Shown here: one piece after another, positions 56,283 to 64,000 of the stretch
Numbering within the stretch: the first letter of the stretch is position 1
How the letters are laid out: every line of letters starts with the position of its first letter
Assembly (NCBI RefSeq): GCF_026802175.1
Contig: NZ_CP113797.1
Coordinates: forward strand, 2,085,026-2,149,025
Direction of reading: 5' to 3'
Length of the DNA stretch: 64,000 bases
From: Thermocoleostomius sinensis A174
GTDB lineage: Bacteria > Cyanobacteriota > Cyanobacteriia > Elainellales > Elainellaceae
Position numbers and translations under genes: made by a program
Notes under the pieces: generated by a model
What the model was told of the DNA's origin: nothing
The model's database searches: none
The model's input: only the letters and a program-made list of their open reading frames with translations

Positions 56283-56984
56283 ATGAGCCAATCCCCTAAA
56301 CCCATTGTGATTGCTCCCTCAATCCTATCGGCAGATTTTAGTCGTCTGGGTGAAGAAATTCAGGCAGTGGATCGAGCTGGTGCAGACTGGATTCACGTCG
56401 ATGTGATGGACGGGCGGTTTGTTCCCAACATTACGATTGGCCCGCTAATTGTGGATGCCATTCGTCCCTATACACAGAAGCCGCTCGATGTCCACCTGAT
56501 GATTGTGGAACCAGAAAAATATGTCGGCGACTTTGCCAAAGCCGGAGCCGATCACATCTATGTCCACGCTGAGCATAATGCATCTCCGCACCTGCATCGT
56601 ACATTAGGACAAATCAAAGAATTGGGCAAAAAAGCAGGCGTAGTGCTGAATCCCGGTAGTCCGCTTGAGTTGATTGAATATGTCTTAGAACTGTGCGATC
56701 TGGTGTTGCTGATGAGTGTAAACCCTGGGTTTGGTGGACAGAGTTTCATTCCCACTGTGGTTCCCAAGATTCAGAAATTGCGCCAACTGTGTGACGAGCG
56801 CGGACTTGATCCTTGGATTGAAGTAGACGGCGGCTTGAAAGCCAATAATACTTGGCAGGTGCTCGAAGCTGGAGCCAATGCGATCGTGGCAGGTTCTGCG
56901 GTCTTTGGAGCAAAGGATTATGCAGAAGCGATTGCCGGTATCCGCAACAGCAAGCGCCCAGAGCCGGAATTGGTTACAGCCTAG
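56283..56984 (+). CDS. rpe: ribulose-phosphate 3-epimerase
   Basis: Interconverts ribulose-5-P and xylulose-5-P in the Calvin cycle and pentose phosphate pathway. 233 residues, TIM barrel: [32 protein letters not shown] (metal His/Asp), [27 protein letters not shown] and [10 protein letters not shown]. All catalytic residues are present. AGGAGAG is upstream but a little far from the ATG. A terminator follows at 57014. Confidence 0.97.
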   Translation: MSQSPKPIVIAPSILSADFSRLGEEIQAVDRAGADWIHVDVMDGRFVPNITIGPLIVDAIRPYTQKPLDVHLMIVEPEKYVGDFAKAGADHIYVHAEHNASPHLHRTLGQIKELGKKAGVVLNPGSPLELIEYVLELCDLVLLMSVNPGFGGQSFIPTVVPKIQKLRQLCDERGLDPWIEVDGGLKANNTWQVLEAGANAIVAGSAVFGAKDYAEAIAGIRNSKRPEPELVTA

Positions 56985-57013
56985 AACGATCGAATTTTTT
57001 GAGTTTTTTCAGG

Positions 57014-57034
57014 GTGGGCACTGCCCACTTTTTT
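57014..57034 (+). terminator. rho-independent terminator after rpe
   Basis: GTGGGC-ACT-GCCCAC, a 6-bp GC-rich stem with a 3-base loop, followed by six T, 30 bases downstream of the rpe stop. Confidence 0.85.
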
Positions 57035-57172
57035 ATTGATCGCTTTTTATTGATCATTTTCTTGCCTGCGCCGCCCCGAAGCCCTCCCTTGTTCAAAGCT
57101 GTAGTCATAATGAGTACGATTAAGCTATACTGTAGATTAAATGAAACATTTCTTAAGGTAATAGGGACTCCA

Positions 57173-57739
57173 ATGGTCAAGATTATCGGGATGGCTGGAA
57201 GTTTGCGACCCGGTTCGTATAGTCAACAAGCCCTAAAAGTTGCGGCAGAGCGAGTTAAAGCGTTAGGGGTAGAGGCTGAAGTGCTGGATCTTCGATCGTT
57301 GAACCTACCCTTTTGTGATGGCGGCGACGATTATCCCGATTACCCCGATGTGGCAAAGCTGCGCCAAGCCGTACTGGAGGCAGATGGAATTATTTTGGCA
57401 ACCCCAGAATATCATGGCAGTGTCAGCGGGGTGCTGAAAAACGCGCTAGATCTGATGGGTTTCGAGCAGTTCTCAGGCAAAGTCACGGGACTGATTAGTG
57501 TTTTGGGTGGGCAGTCTAACAGCAATGCCCTGAATGATATGCGCACAATCATGCGTTGGATTCACGCTTGGACAATTCCTGAACAAGTGGCGATCGGGCA
57601 AGCCTGGAAAGCCTTTGATGAGAATGGCAATTTGGTAGACGAGAATTTGTCGAAACGCTTTGATGTCTTTGCTCAGAGTTTGGTGGAAAACACTCGCAAA
57701 CTGCGCGGCGTGAGCGATCGAGAAGTAGCGACTGTGTAA
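57173..57739 (+). CDS. NADPH-dependent FMN reductase family protein
   Basis: 188 residues from the ATG at 57173, with AGGGAC upstream; an open frame extends back into rpe but is not coding-like. Flavodoxin-like fold with the FMN loop GSLRPGSYSQQALKVAAERV and the second loop TPEYHGSVSGVLKNALDLMG, as in ChrR/azoreductase-type quinone or chromate reductases. C-terminal region ALNDMRTIMRWIHAWTIPEQ is also typical. It is cytoplasmic. It is separated from rpe by a terminator, so it has its own promoter. Confidence 0.9.
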   Translation: MVKIIGMAGSLRPGSYSQQALKVAAERVKALGVEAEVLDLRSLNLPFCDGGDDYPDYPDVAKLRQAVLEADGIILATPEYHGSVSGVLKNALDLMGFEQFSGKVTGLISVLGGQSNSNALNDMRTIMRWIHAWTIPEQVAIGQAWKAFDENGNLVDENLSKRFDVFAQSLVENTRKLRGVSDREVATV

Positions 57740-57790
57740 GGTAATTCTCCGAAAACCCAGCTAGCAGGGCAGTGCTCGCCTCACTTCGAC

Positions 57791-59302
57791 CTAACCCAGA
57801 AATAACTTATAGGCTGGGTTGTGGTTTTCGTCCCAGTAGCGATAGCCCAGTGTATCAAGAAACGCTTGCCATTCTGGCATTTCGTATGGTGGCACCTGCA
57901 TACCCACGACAATGCGCCCATAGTCTGCACCATTGTTGCGATAGTGGAAGAGGCTGATGTTCCAGTTGGGACTCATGGAACTGACAAAGCGCATCAAGGC
58001 TCCCGGTCGCTCGGGGAACTCAAACCGATATAGCAACTCATTGTGGGCTAGGGGCGATCGACCCCCCACCATGTGGCGTAGGTGTAGTTTTGTCAGTTCA
58101 TCGTCGGTGAGATCGAGGGTTCTGAATCCGGCCGCTTCAAACGTACTGGCCATGTAGGCAGCATCGGCCCGGTTGGCGATTTGTAGTCCCACAAAGATGT
58201 GGGCTTCTTGATCATCGGCAATGCGGTAGTTAAATTCGGTGAGGTTGCGTTTACCAATACATTCGCAGAATTTGCGCAAACTTCCCCGTTCTTCGGGAAT
58301 GGTGACGGCAAAAATAGCTTCGCGCTGTTCCCCCAATTCTGCCCGTTCGGCCACAAACCGCAGACGATCGAAGTTCATATTTGCTCCACAGGCCACAGCG
58401 ACCAGAGTTTGTCCTTGAATTTGCTCTCGTTCTACATACGCCTTGGCCGCTGCAATGGACAAGGCTCCCGCTGGTTCCAGAATCGATCGCGTGTCTTCAA
58501 ACACGTCTTTGATGGCAGCGCAGGTGTCATCGGTTCCCACTAGCATCACCTCGTCTACATACTGCTGACACAAGCGGAAGGTTTCTTCGCCCACTTGCCG
58601 CACCGCCACGCCATCGGCAAACAGTCCCACCTGGGGCAACCGCACTCGCTGTCCAGCTTGCAGCGATTGATACATAGCATCGGCATCGACGGGTTCTACA
58701 CCGATGATTTTGATTTCGGGACGTAACCGCTTCACGTAAGCTGCAATGCCAGAGATTAAGCCACCTCCCCCAATCGCCACAAAAATCGCATGAATTGGCT
58801 GTTGATACTGCCGCAAAATTTCCATGCCGATCGTCCCCTGTCCGGCAATCACGTCCGGATCATCAAACGGATGAATAAAAGTCAACCCTTTCTCAGCTTC
58901 TAGCTGGCGGGCATGGGCATAGGCTTCGTCAAACGTGTCGCCATGCAGCACCACCTCGCCCCCTTGTGCTCTGACCGCATCAATCTTGACCTGCGGTGTG
59001 GTAACAGGCATCACGATAATGGCACGGGTTCCCAAGCGATAGGCGCCCAAGGCTACTCCCTGTGCGTGGTTGCCAGCCGACGCCGCTATCACCCCTTGCT
59101 GCAATACATCCGGTGGTAAATTCACCATTTTGTTATAGGCACCACGCAGCTTGAAGGAAAACACCGACTGCATGTCTTCTCGCTTCAGCAACAGGCGATT
59201 GTTCAGCCGCGTGGATAAATTCGGGGCCACCTCCAACGGCGTTTCTTGGGCAACATCATACACACGAGCGGTCAAAATCTGTACTAGGTAATCGCAGTAC
59301 AT
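57791..59302 (-). CDS. ilvA: threonine ammonia-lyase, biosynthetic
   Basis: Converts threonine to 2-oxobutanoate, the first step of isoleucine synthesis. The 503 residues have the PLP Lys51 in SVFSFKLRGAYNK, the phosphate loop VAIGGGGLISGIA, and catalytic domain to about 320. Two C-terminal ACT-like regulatory modules (REAIFAVTIPEERGSLRKFC and LYRFEFPERPGALMRFVSSM) indicate feedback control by isoleucine/valine. Full length for the long, regulated form. It stands opposite thrS, an interesting pairing of two threonine users with about 190 bases between them. Confidence 0.96.
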   Translation of the reverse strand: MYCDYLVQILTARVYDVAQETPLEVAPNLSTRLNNRLLLKREDMQSVFSFKLRGAYNKMVNLPPDVLQQGVIAASAGNHAQGVALGAYRLGTRAIIVMPVTTPQVKIDAVRAQGGEVVLHGDTFDEAYAHARQLEAEKGLTFIHPFDDPDVIAGQGTIGMEILRQYQQPIHAIFVAIGGGGLISGIAAYVKRLRPEIKIIGVEPVDADAMYQSLQAGQRVRLPQVGLFADGVAVRQVGEETFRLCQQYVDEVMLVGTDDTCAAIKDVFEDTRSILEPAGALSIAAAKAYVEREQIQGQTLVAVACGANMNFDRLRFVAERAELGEQREAIFAVTIPEERGSLRKFCECIGKRNLTEFNYRIADDQEAHIFVGLQIANRADAAYMASTFEAAGFRTLDLTDDELTKLHLRHMVGGRSPLAHNELLYRFEFPERPGALMRFVSSMSPNWNISLFHYRNNGADYGRIVVGMQVPPYEMPEWQAFLDTLGYRYWDENHNPAYKLFLG

Positions 59303-59489
59303 GGGCCTGGGGATTAGGTAGAAATGCAGAGCGTGAACAAATTTTACTGTACGGCTGCCTCAACGGGATAGCAGAACCGATCGCCGCGATCGCGCAGAAT
59401 TCTGGCAGCAGATCGGTTCGGGCCGACAATGCCTACAATAGAGATTGCACGTTTTGTCTATACTCTTTATTCTTTTTTACCCTCAGCCG

Positions 59490-61298
59490 ATGTCTCAGTC
59501 AGCGTCTCAGTCAGTTCCAGCCGAAAAAATCCATCTGCCTAAGACCAGCGAATCGGAAAATTTGAAAAAAATTCGCCACACCGCGTCGCACGTCATGGCC
59601 ATGGCTGTGCAAAAGCTGTTTCCCAAGGCGCAGGTGACGATCGGCCCTTGGATTGAAAACGGGTTTTATTATGACTTTGATAGCCCAGACCCCTTTACAG
59701 AAAAGGATCTGAAGGCAATCAAAAAAGAGATGACTAAAATTATTAAGCGTAAGCTTCCCGTAATTCGAGAAGAGGTGACACGGGAAGAGGCCGAGCGCCG
59801 GATTAAGGCGATCAATGAACCCTATAAGCTGGAAATTCTTGATGACATCAAAGGCGATCCGATTACGATCTACCATTTAGGTGAAGAGTGGTGGGATCTG
59901 TGCGCCGGGCCGCATTTAGAGAGTACGGTTGAATTAAACCCAGAGGCAATCGAACTAGAAAGTGTCGCAGGGGCTTATTGGCGCGGCGATGAAACCAAAG
60001 CCCAACTGCAACGGATCTATGGCACGGCTTGGGAAACGCCAGAACAACTAGCGGAATATAAACGTCGCAAAGAGGAAGCTTTGCGACGCGATCACCGCAA
60101 GTTGGGCAGAGAACTAGGCTTGTTTATCTTTGCCGATCCGGTGGGGCCGGGCTTGCCGCTGTGGACACCCAAGGGAACCGTACTGCGATCGACCCTGGAA
60201 GAGTTTTTGAAGCAAGAGCAACTAAAGCGCGGCTATTTGCCCGTTGTCACGCCCCATATTGGGCGGGTGGAACTCTTCAAACTTTCTGGACATTGGCAGA
60301 AATATCGAGAAGATTTGTTCCCCATGATGGGCGAATCGGAGGACGAAGGATTTGTCCTTAAGGCGATGAATTGTCCCTTTCATGTGCAAATTTACAAGTC
60401 GAGTTTGCGATCGTATCGGGAACTGCCGCTGCGCTTGGCTGAATTTGGCACGGTGTATCGCTATGAGCAATCAGGGGAATTGGGTGGACTGACTCGTGTG
60501 CGTGGCTTTACGCAGGATGATGCTCACTTATTTGTGATGCCAGAACAGTTGGATGACGAGTTCCTCAAAGTGGTTGAACTAATTCAAACCGTGTTTCGAT
60601 CGCTGCAATTAACGAACTTCAAAGCTCGGCTCAGCTTCCGCGATCCTGCTTCTGACAAATATATTGGTTCTGATGAAGCTTGGAACAAGGCAGAGAGTGC
60701 CATTCGTCGGGCGGTGGAAACGCTGGGCATGGATCATTTTGAGGGTGTAGGTGAAGCGGCTTTCTACGGGCCCAAGCTCGATTTTATGGTGCAGGATGCT
60801 TTAGATCGCGAGTGGCAGTTGGGAACGGTGCAGGTAGATTACAACTTGCCGGAACGCTTTGATTTGGAATACGTTGCTAAAGATGGTTCGCGCAAACGTC
60901 CGGTCATGATTCACCGGGCCCCCTTCGGTTCCTTAGAGCGATTGGTTGGGATTTTAATCGAAGAATATGCTGGCGATTTTCCGCTGTGGTTGGCCCCGGT
61001 ACAAATCCGTCTGATTACCGTCACCGAGGAACAATTACCGTTTGCCCGTCAGGTGGCTGACCAAATGCGAGCGATCGGCATTCGCGTGGAAGTAGACGAA
61101 AGCGGCGAACGCTTGGGCAAAATGATCCGCAATGCCGAGAAAGAGAAAATTCCGGTGATGGCTGTCATTGGAGCGAAGGAACTGGAAGCGAACGCCCTCA
61201 GCATCCGTACTCGCACCGCTGGCGAACTGGGATCAATTGCAGTAGACACTGCGATCGATCGCTTGAAAAAGGCGATTGCCCACTACTCTGACTTTTAG
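59490..61298 (+). CDS. thrS: threonine-tRNA ligase
   Basis: 602 residues from the ATG at 59490; an upstream frame from 59445 is hydrophobic and not family-like. It lacks the N-terminal TGS domain and starts close to the editing domain (IRHTASHVMAMAVQKLFPKA with His-x3-His). Class II core: MNCPFHVQIYKSSLRSYREL and FGTVYRYEQSGELGGLTRVR (motif 2), MIHRAPFGSLERL (motif 3, with Zn His). Anticodon-binding domain from about residue 510. The short form is known in cyanobacteria. Confidence 0.95.
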   Translation: MSQSASQSVPAEKIHLPKTSESENLKKIRHTASHVMAMAVQKLFPKAQVTIGPWIENGFYYDFDSPDPFTEKDLKAIKKEMTKIIKRKLPVIREEVTREEAERRIKAINEPYKLEILDDIKGDPITIYHLGEEWWDLCAGPHLESTVELNPEAIELESVAGAYWRGDETKAQLQRIYGTAWETPEQLAEYKRRKEEALRRDHRKLGRELGLFIFADPVGPGLPLWTPKGTVLRSTLEEFLKQEQLKRGYLPVVTPHIGRVELFKLSGHWQKYREDLFPMMGESEDEGFVLKAMNCPFHVQIYKSSLRSYRELPLRLAEFGTVYRYEQSGELGGLTRVRGFTQDDAHLFVMPEQLDDEFLKVVELIQTVFRSLQLTNFKARLSFRDPASDKYIGSDEAWNKAESAIRRAVETLGMDHFEGVGEAAFYGPKLDFMVQDALDREWQLGTVQVDYNLPERFDLEYVAKDGSRKRPVMIHRAPFGSLERLVGILIEEYAGDFPLWLAPVQIRLITVTEEQLPFARQVADQMRAIGIRVEVDESGERLGKMIRNAEKEKIPVMAVIGAKELEANALSIRTRTAGELGSIAVDTAIDRLKKAIAHYSDF

Positions 61299-61357
61299 TT
61301 GGTGCATTTGGCTATTCTATCCCTTACAACTAGAGTAGCCAGCCAACCTTTCCCCCT

Positions 61358-62434
61358 ATGAGCCGCCCATCCACCAAGCATTGGGTCGATCGCCTCGACA
61401 ACTCCCGCTTACTGCGCTATGTCCTGCTGTTTGCATTGGCATGGGCGATCGTGCAGGTATTGGCTTACTTTGCCTCGGTCTTGATCATCTTCACTTTTTC
61501 AGCCATTTTGGCCTTTATTCTCAGCTTCCCGGTCAAGTGGCTGCGTCGGTTTTTGCCGCATGGGCTATCAGTCTCGATCGTGTTTCTGCTGAGTTTAGCC
61601 ATTTTGGCTGGGTTAACTTTGACGATCGGCTTTGCCACCTTGTCTCAGGCGCAGCAGTTCGTCAACAATGCTCCTGCTCTCCTCGATGATTTGATTACCA
61701 TTATCAGCAATTTGGAAGATTTTTTGCAGCAGCGCAACATTGAGCTAAACCTAACCGTCCTAGAAGAACAGCTACGCAATCAAGCCTTATCCAGTTTGGG
61801 ATTTGGGTTAGTGACGCTGCAACGGGTACTAACCAGTCTTTTAGACCTGATTTTGATTGCCGTAGTCACGCTATTCATGCTGTTGGATGGGGCGCGGCTG
61901 TGGAAATTTTTTCTGCGCCTGTTTCCTCAATCAAAGCGAGAGCGGCTCACAGTTGCCATTCAGCGCAACTTCCTCGGTTTCTTTTGGGGGCGATTTTTGC
62001 TTTCCGTCTTCTTTGGACTTTCGTCCTTTGTGGTGTTTCTGATTCTGAAAATTCCCTATGCGCTAGTGTTAGCGATGATCGCGGGCATCTTTGACTTGAT
62101 TCCTGGCATTGGGGCCACCTTAGGCATTGGGCTAGTTTGCTTAATTTTGCTGCCGCAAGGCATTTGGCTGAGTCTGAAAGTTTTGATCGGCTGCATTTTG
62201 CTGCAACAGGTGGAAGAAAATTTGCTGATGCCGCGCATTATGCAAGGGTCAGTCAACATCAACCCGGTCGTGATGTTTTTTGCGCTATTAGTGGGGGCCA
62301 GAATTGCTGGATTGTTCGGTTTGTTTCTGGCAATCCCGATCGCTGCCACCTTGGTCAATCTATTTGAAATTGATGAAATGAAGGGAGAAGCTCTGAAAGA
62401 CTCCTTGTTGTCTTCAAAGTCTGACCCTTCGTAG
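61358..62434 (+). CDS. AI-2E family transporter
   Basis: 358 residues, PF01594-type. About eight membrane segments with the conserved PGIGATLGIGLVCLILLPQG region and QVEENLLMPRIMQGSVNINP near the C-terminus. The family was linked to autoinducer-2 export but many members are Na+/H+ antiporter-like or of unknown function. It lies 60 bases after thrS on the same strand; cotranscription is possible. Confidence 0.9.
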   Translation: MSRPSTKHWVDRLDNSRLLRYVLLFALAWAIVQVLAYFASVLIIFTFSAILAFILSFPVKWLRRFLPHGLSVSIVFLLSLAILAGLTLTIGFATLSQAQQFVNNAPALLDDLITIISNLEDFLQQRNIELNLTVLEEQLRNQALSSLGFGLVTLQRVLTSLLDLILIAVVTLFMLLDGARLWKFFLRLFPQSKRERLTVAIQRNFLGFFWGRFLLSVFFGLSSFVVFLILKIPYALVLAMIAGIFDLIPGIGATLGIGLVCLILLPQGIWLSLKVLIGCILLQQVEENLLMPRIMQGSVNINPVVMFFALLVGARIAGLFGLFLAIPIAATLVNLFEIDEMKGEALKDSLLSSKSDPS

Positions 62435-62493
62435 ACGTAGACCGTGCTCTACCCAATTTGTTTTCTCTCTCTTTGTTATGGTTTCCACCAATC

Positions 62494-63153
62494 ATGAATT
62501 ACTATCACCTTGGAGGAGCTATTTTGTGGCTATGGCTAAGCCTAGTCGGCTGTCGTTTGATTGAGCCGCAAACCCGTCAGCCAAACACCACTGCCACAGA
62601 TGCCACAGAAACGTCTTCAGCATCCTCTACCATAACCGAAACAACCGATCGATTGTCCAGTGAGGCTACAGTCAGCACTATGGTGGCACAATTTCATCGC
62701 GATCCCAATAACCCAAATTTGCTACGAGACTATGATCCAACGGCTCCTATTCCGGCCACGGGTCAGACGACCATTCGTGGCAGCATTCGCAACTTAAACA
62801 CAAACCGCATGATTGCCGAGTGTCCAGCAGATTCTGCGCCCTATGCCTATGCGGAAAGCACCAATCATCGGGTGCAAATTTGCTCGGCGGAGTTTGATCC
62901 GTGGCTACCGAAGTACTTTATGGGTCAATCCAAGGATGGCAGCAGCGACATTCGCATCACCAACGAAGAGCTGGAGAGCGCTCAACAACTGGTCTTTAAT
63001 AACGGCGATCGAACTTATGCGCTGTCTGGTAGTCGCGATCGTGCGGGTGATACCAATGTGTATCTCGAAATTCGCAACCCCGACGGCACAACCTATGCCG
63101 AAGCGCTGCTGTATTTCTACGAACAAACCGATCGACCAGTGCCTGAAACCTAA
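62494..63153 (+). CDS. lipoprotein of unknown function
   Basis: 219 residues from the ATG at 62494; an upstream TTG at 62458 would hide the signal. The leader GGAILWLWLSLVGCRLIEPQ carries a lipobox (LVGC), so it is probably anchored in the membrane after Lgt action. A Thr/Ser-rich linker follows. The folded part contains AECPADSAPYAYAESTNHRV and WLPKYFMGQSKDGSSDIRIT, beta-rich, with three Cys. No family recognised. Confidence 0.72.
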   Translation: MNYYHLGGAILWLWLSLVGCRLIEPQTRQPNTTATDATETSSASSTITETTDRLSSEATVSTMVAQFHRDPNNPNLLRDYDPTAPIPATGQTTIRGSIRNLNTNRMIAECPADSAPYAYAESTNHRVQICSAEFDPWLPKYFMGQSKDGSSDIRITNEELESAQQLVFNNGDRTYALSGSRDRAGDTNVYLEIRNPDGTTYAEALLYFYEQTDRPVPET

Positions 63154-63184
63154 TATCTATGGCAATGAAGAGTCCGTTGGGGCG

Positions 63185-63397
63185 CTAGTAACTATCATCT
63201 TTACCCACCGTCAACATAGCCAGCAAATGATTCGCTTGTTGTAACCGCTCGGCGATCGCTTGCCGCCAACTGAGACTGACCTGTGGATCACCAATTACAT
63301 CCTGAGCCAATTGACGGTACAGCGCACTTTTAACGACATCGCCCTGTTCTAGCAACCTAAGATTGTCATAGATCGTTTGAAGAGAAGTTAGTGCCAT
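63185..63397 (-). CDS. small conserved protein of unknown function
   Basis: 70 residues, helical: MALTSLQTIYDNLRLLEQGD, VVKSALYRQLAQDVIGDPQV, SWRQAIAERLQQANHLLAML. It resembles short hypothetical proteins of filamentous cyanobacteria. No signal or membrane segment. Convergent with the lipoprotein gene. Confidence 0.62.
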   Translation of the reverse strand: MALTSLQTIYDNLRLLEQGDVVKSALYRQLAQDVIGDPQVSLSWRQAIAERLQQANHLLAMLTVGKDDSY

Positions 63398-64000
63398 AAC
63401 TGATTAAATTCTCAGTGAAAGGTCAAGCGGACGATTGATTGTATACGCCATCTTGATATATGTATGTCATCGAAGAGGCAATCCACCTAATCGATATGAG
63501 CCTCTTCCCCCCCCAACGTCTGCTCCCAGACAGCGGAGGAGTCGGAACGATTGAGTGATTTTAACGTCCCTCTCTGGCTTTGGGAGAGGAATGTAGGGTG
63601 AGGGAAATCTACAAGATGGCAACAAAACCGGAACAGCAGATCGAAAATTAGTGAATAAACGAAGTAAGTTTTCGGTTGAATCCTTCGTCGAGTCTCTATG
63701 TATCAATCTTGTTTCTTTCCCGGTAAAGTTACTTCTATTTTGAACTGAGTCGCCGCGATCGCCGAGCACAAAGTTATGAAGTGTTATGGCGAGGTACACA
63801 TCGTCTTAATTCTTTACAATTATTAAACCCAAGATGAGTCAATTCCTTGCAAGTATGTTAGCTTAGTTAACTAATCCTCTATTAGATTTCGTGCAGGAAT
63901 GCGTCAGCGCCACATTCTCTTGATCGCCTTTTAAAGTACTCAATTTGCGTCTTTTTCAAAAACTATCCAAACAATAATGCCCCAGTGGTATATCGTTTGA
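63398..64000. other. right end of the window, no supported gene
   Basis: About 600 bases. A degenerate motif GGGAGAGGAATGTAGGGTGA (63586-63605) is the inverse of the CCTCACCCTAGCC word at 43050. A 110-codon minus frame (63467-63799) has no ribosome-binding site and no family-like sequence. The last 200 bases are AT-rich and could be a promoter region for a gene beyond the edge. Confidence 0.4.

Noticed and set aside
56852-57172. N-terminal extension of the FMN reductase reaching back into rpe
   Set aside because: It overlaps rpe in another frame and crosses the rpe terminator; the ATG at 57173 gives the normal family start.
63467-63799. 110-codon minus-strand frame near the right edge
   Set aside because: No start support and crosses a dispersed GGGAGAGG-type intergenic motif; composition is not protein-like.

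Overview
The window is cyanobacterial chromosome. Four things show this: a high-light-inducible (Hlip) small protein, a CpcS-type phycobiliprotein lyase, a CYP110-like P450, and many small proteins of cyanobacterial type. The DNA is also strewn with CGATCG / GCGATCGC (HIP1-like) palindromes, including inside genes. Intergenic GGGARTH heptamer arrays and a ThrRS without a TGS domain fit a filamentous, Leptolyngbya-like cyanobacterium, but the genus is inference. I see no integrase, transposase, CRISPR array or rRNA. One tRNA gene (Arg, UCU) is present.

Layout. 1-6.5 kb: the start of a peptide deformylase (cut by the window edge), mobA, a universal stress protein, an HlyD-like periplasmic adaptor, a conserved unknown, tRNA-Arg, an Npun_F0813-type protein and a membrane protein. 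6.6-20.6 kb: an acidic HTH protein, a secreted protein, methylmalonate-semialdehyde dehydrogenase, a Hlip, an M20 amidohydrolase, a BON-domain protein divergent from pyrG, a Mo-nitrogenase C-terminal-domain protein, a cupin, a MetF-like reductase and a DUF6335 protein. 20.8-32.8 kb: a CPA1 cation/proton antiporter convergent with a TrkA-type NAD-binding protein, a DUF4112 protein, a long RTX protein, a P450, an NTF2-like protein, a class 3 lipase, lgt and a sulfatase-like enzyme. 33.3-39.0 kb: a polyamine ABC operon, potA-potD-potD-potB-potC, with two tandem binding proteins. 39.1-50.1 kb: a 698-residue orphan with a C-terminal XRE domain, a small cupin, a beta-hydroxyacid dehydrogenase, a TauE/SafE-like protein apparently fused to a ferric-reductase-like domain with a secreted partner, cpcS, and two tandem polytopic (GT-C-like) paralogues. 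50.5-54.3 kb: a one-direction stress island with a 46-residue ORF, a zinc-ribbon protein, two flavodoxins around a DoxX gene, a Cys-rich membrane protein, a TPR-like protein and a Mn-type superoxide dismutase. 54.4-64 kb: a subtilase-like protein, rpe, an FMN reductase, ilvA, thrS, an AI-2E family exporter, a lipoprotein and a small unknown.

How genes work together. The pot operon is one importer. The antiporter and the TrkA-like protein suggest monovalent cation homeostasis. The flavodoxin/SOD island reads as a module that replaces ferredoxin and detoxifies superoxide under iron limitation or redox stress. The best candidates for something undescribed are that island, the TauE/ferric-reductase fusion with its exported partner, the 698-residue XRE protein and the tandem polytopic paralogues. 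Several recognised enzymes also have altered signature residues (sulfatase-like, subtilase-like, Lgt, second flavodoxin).
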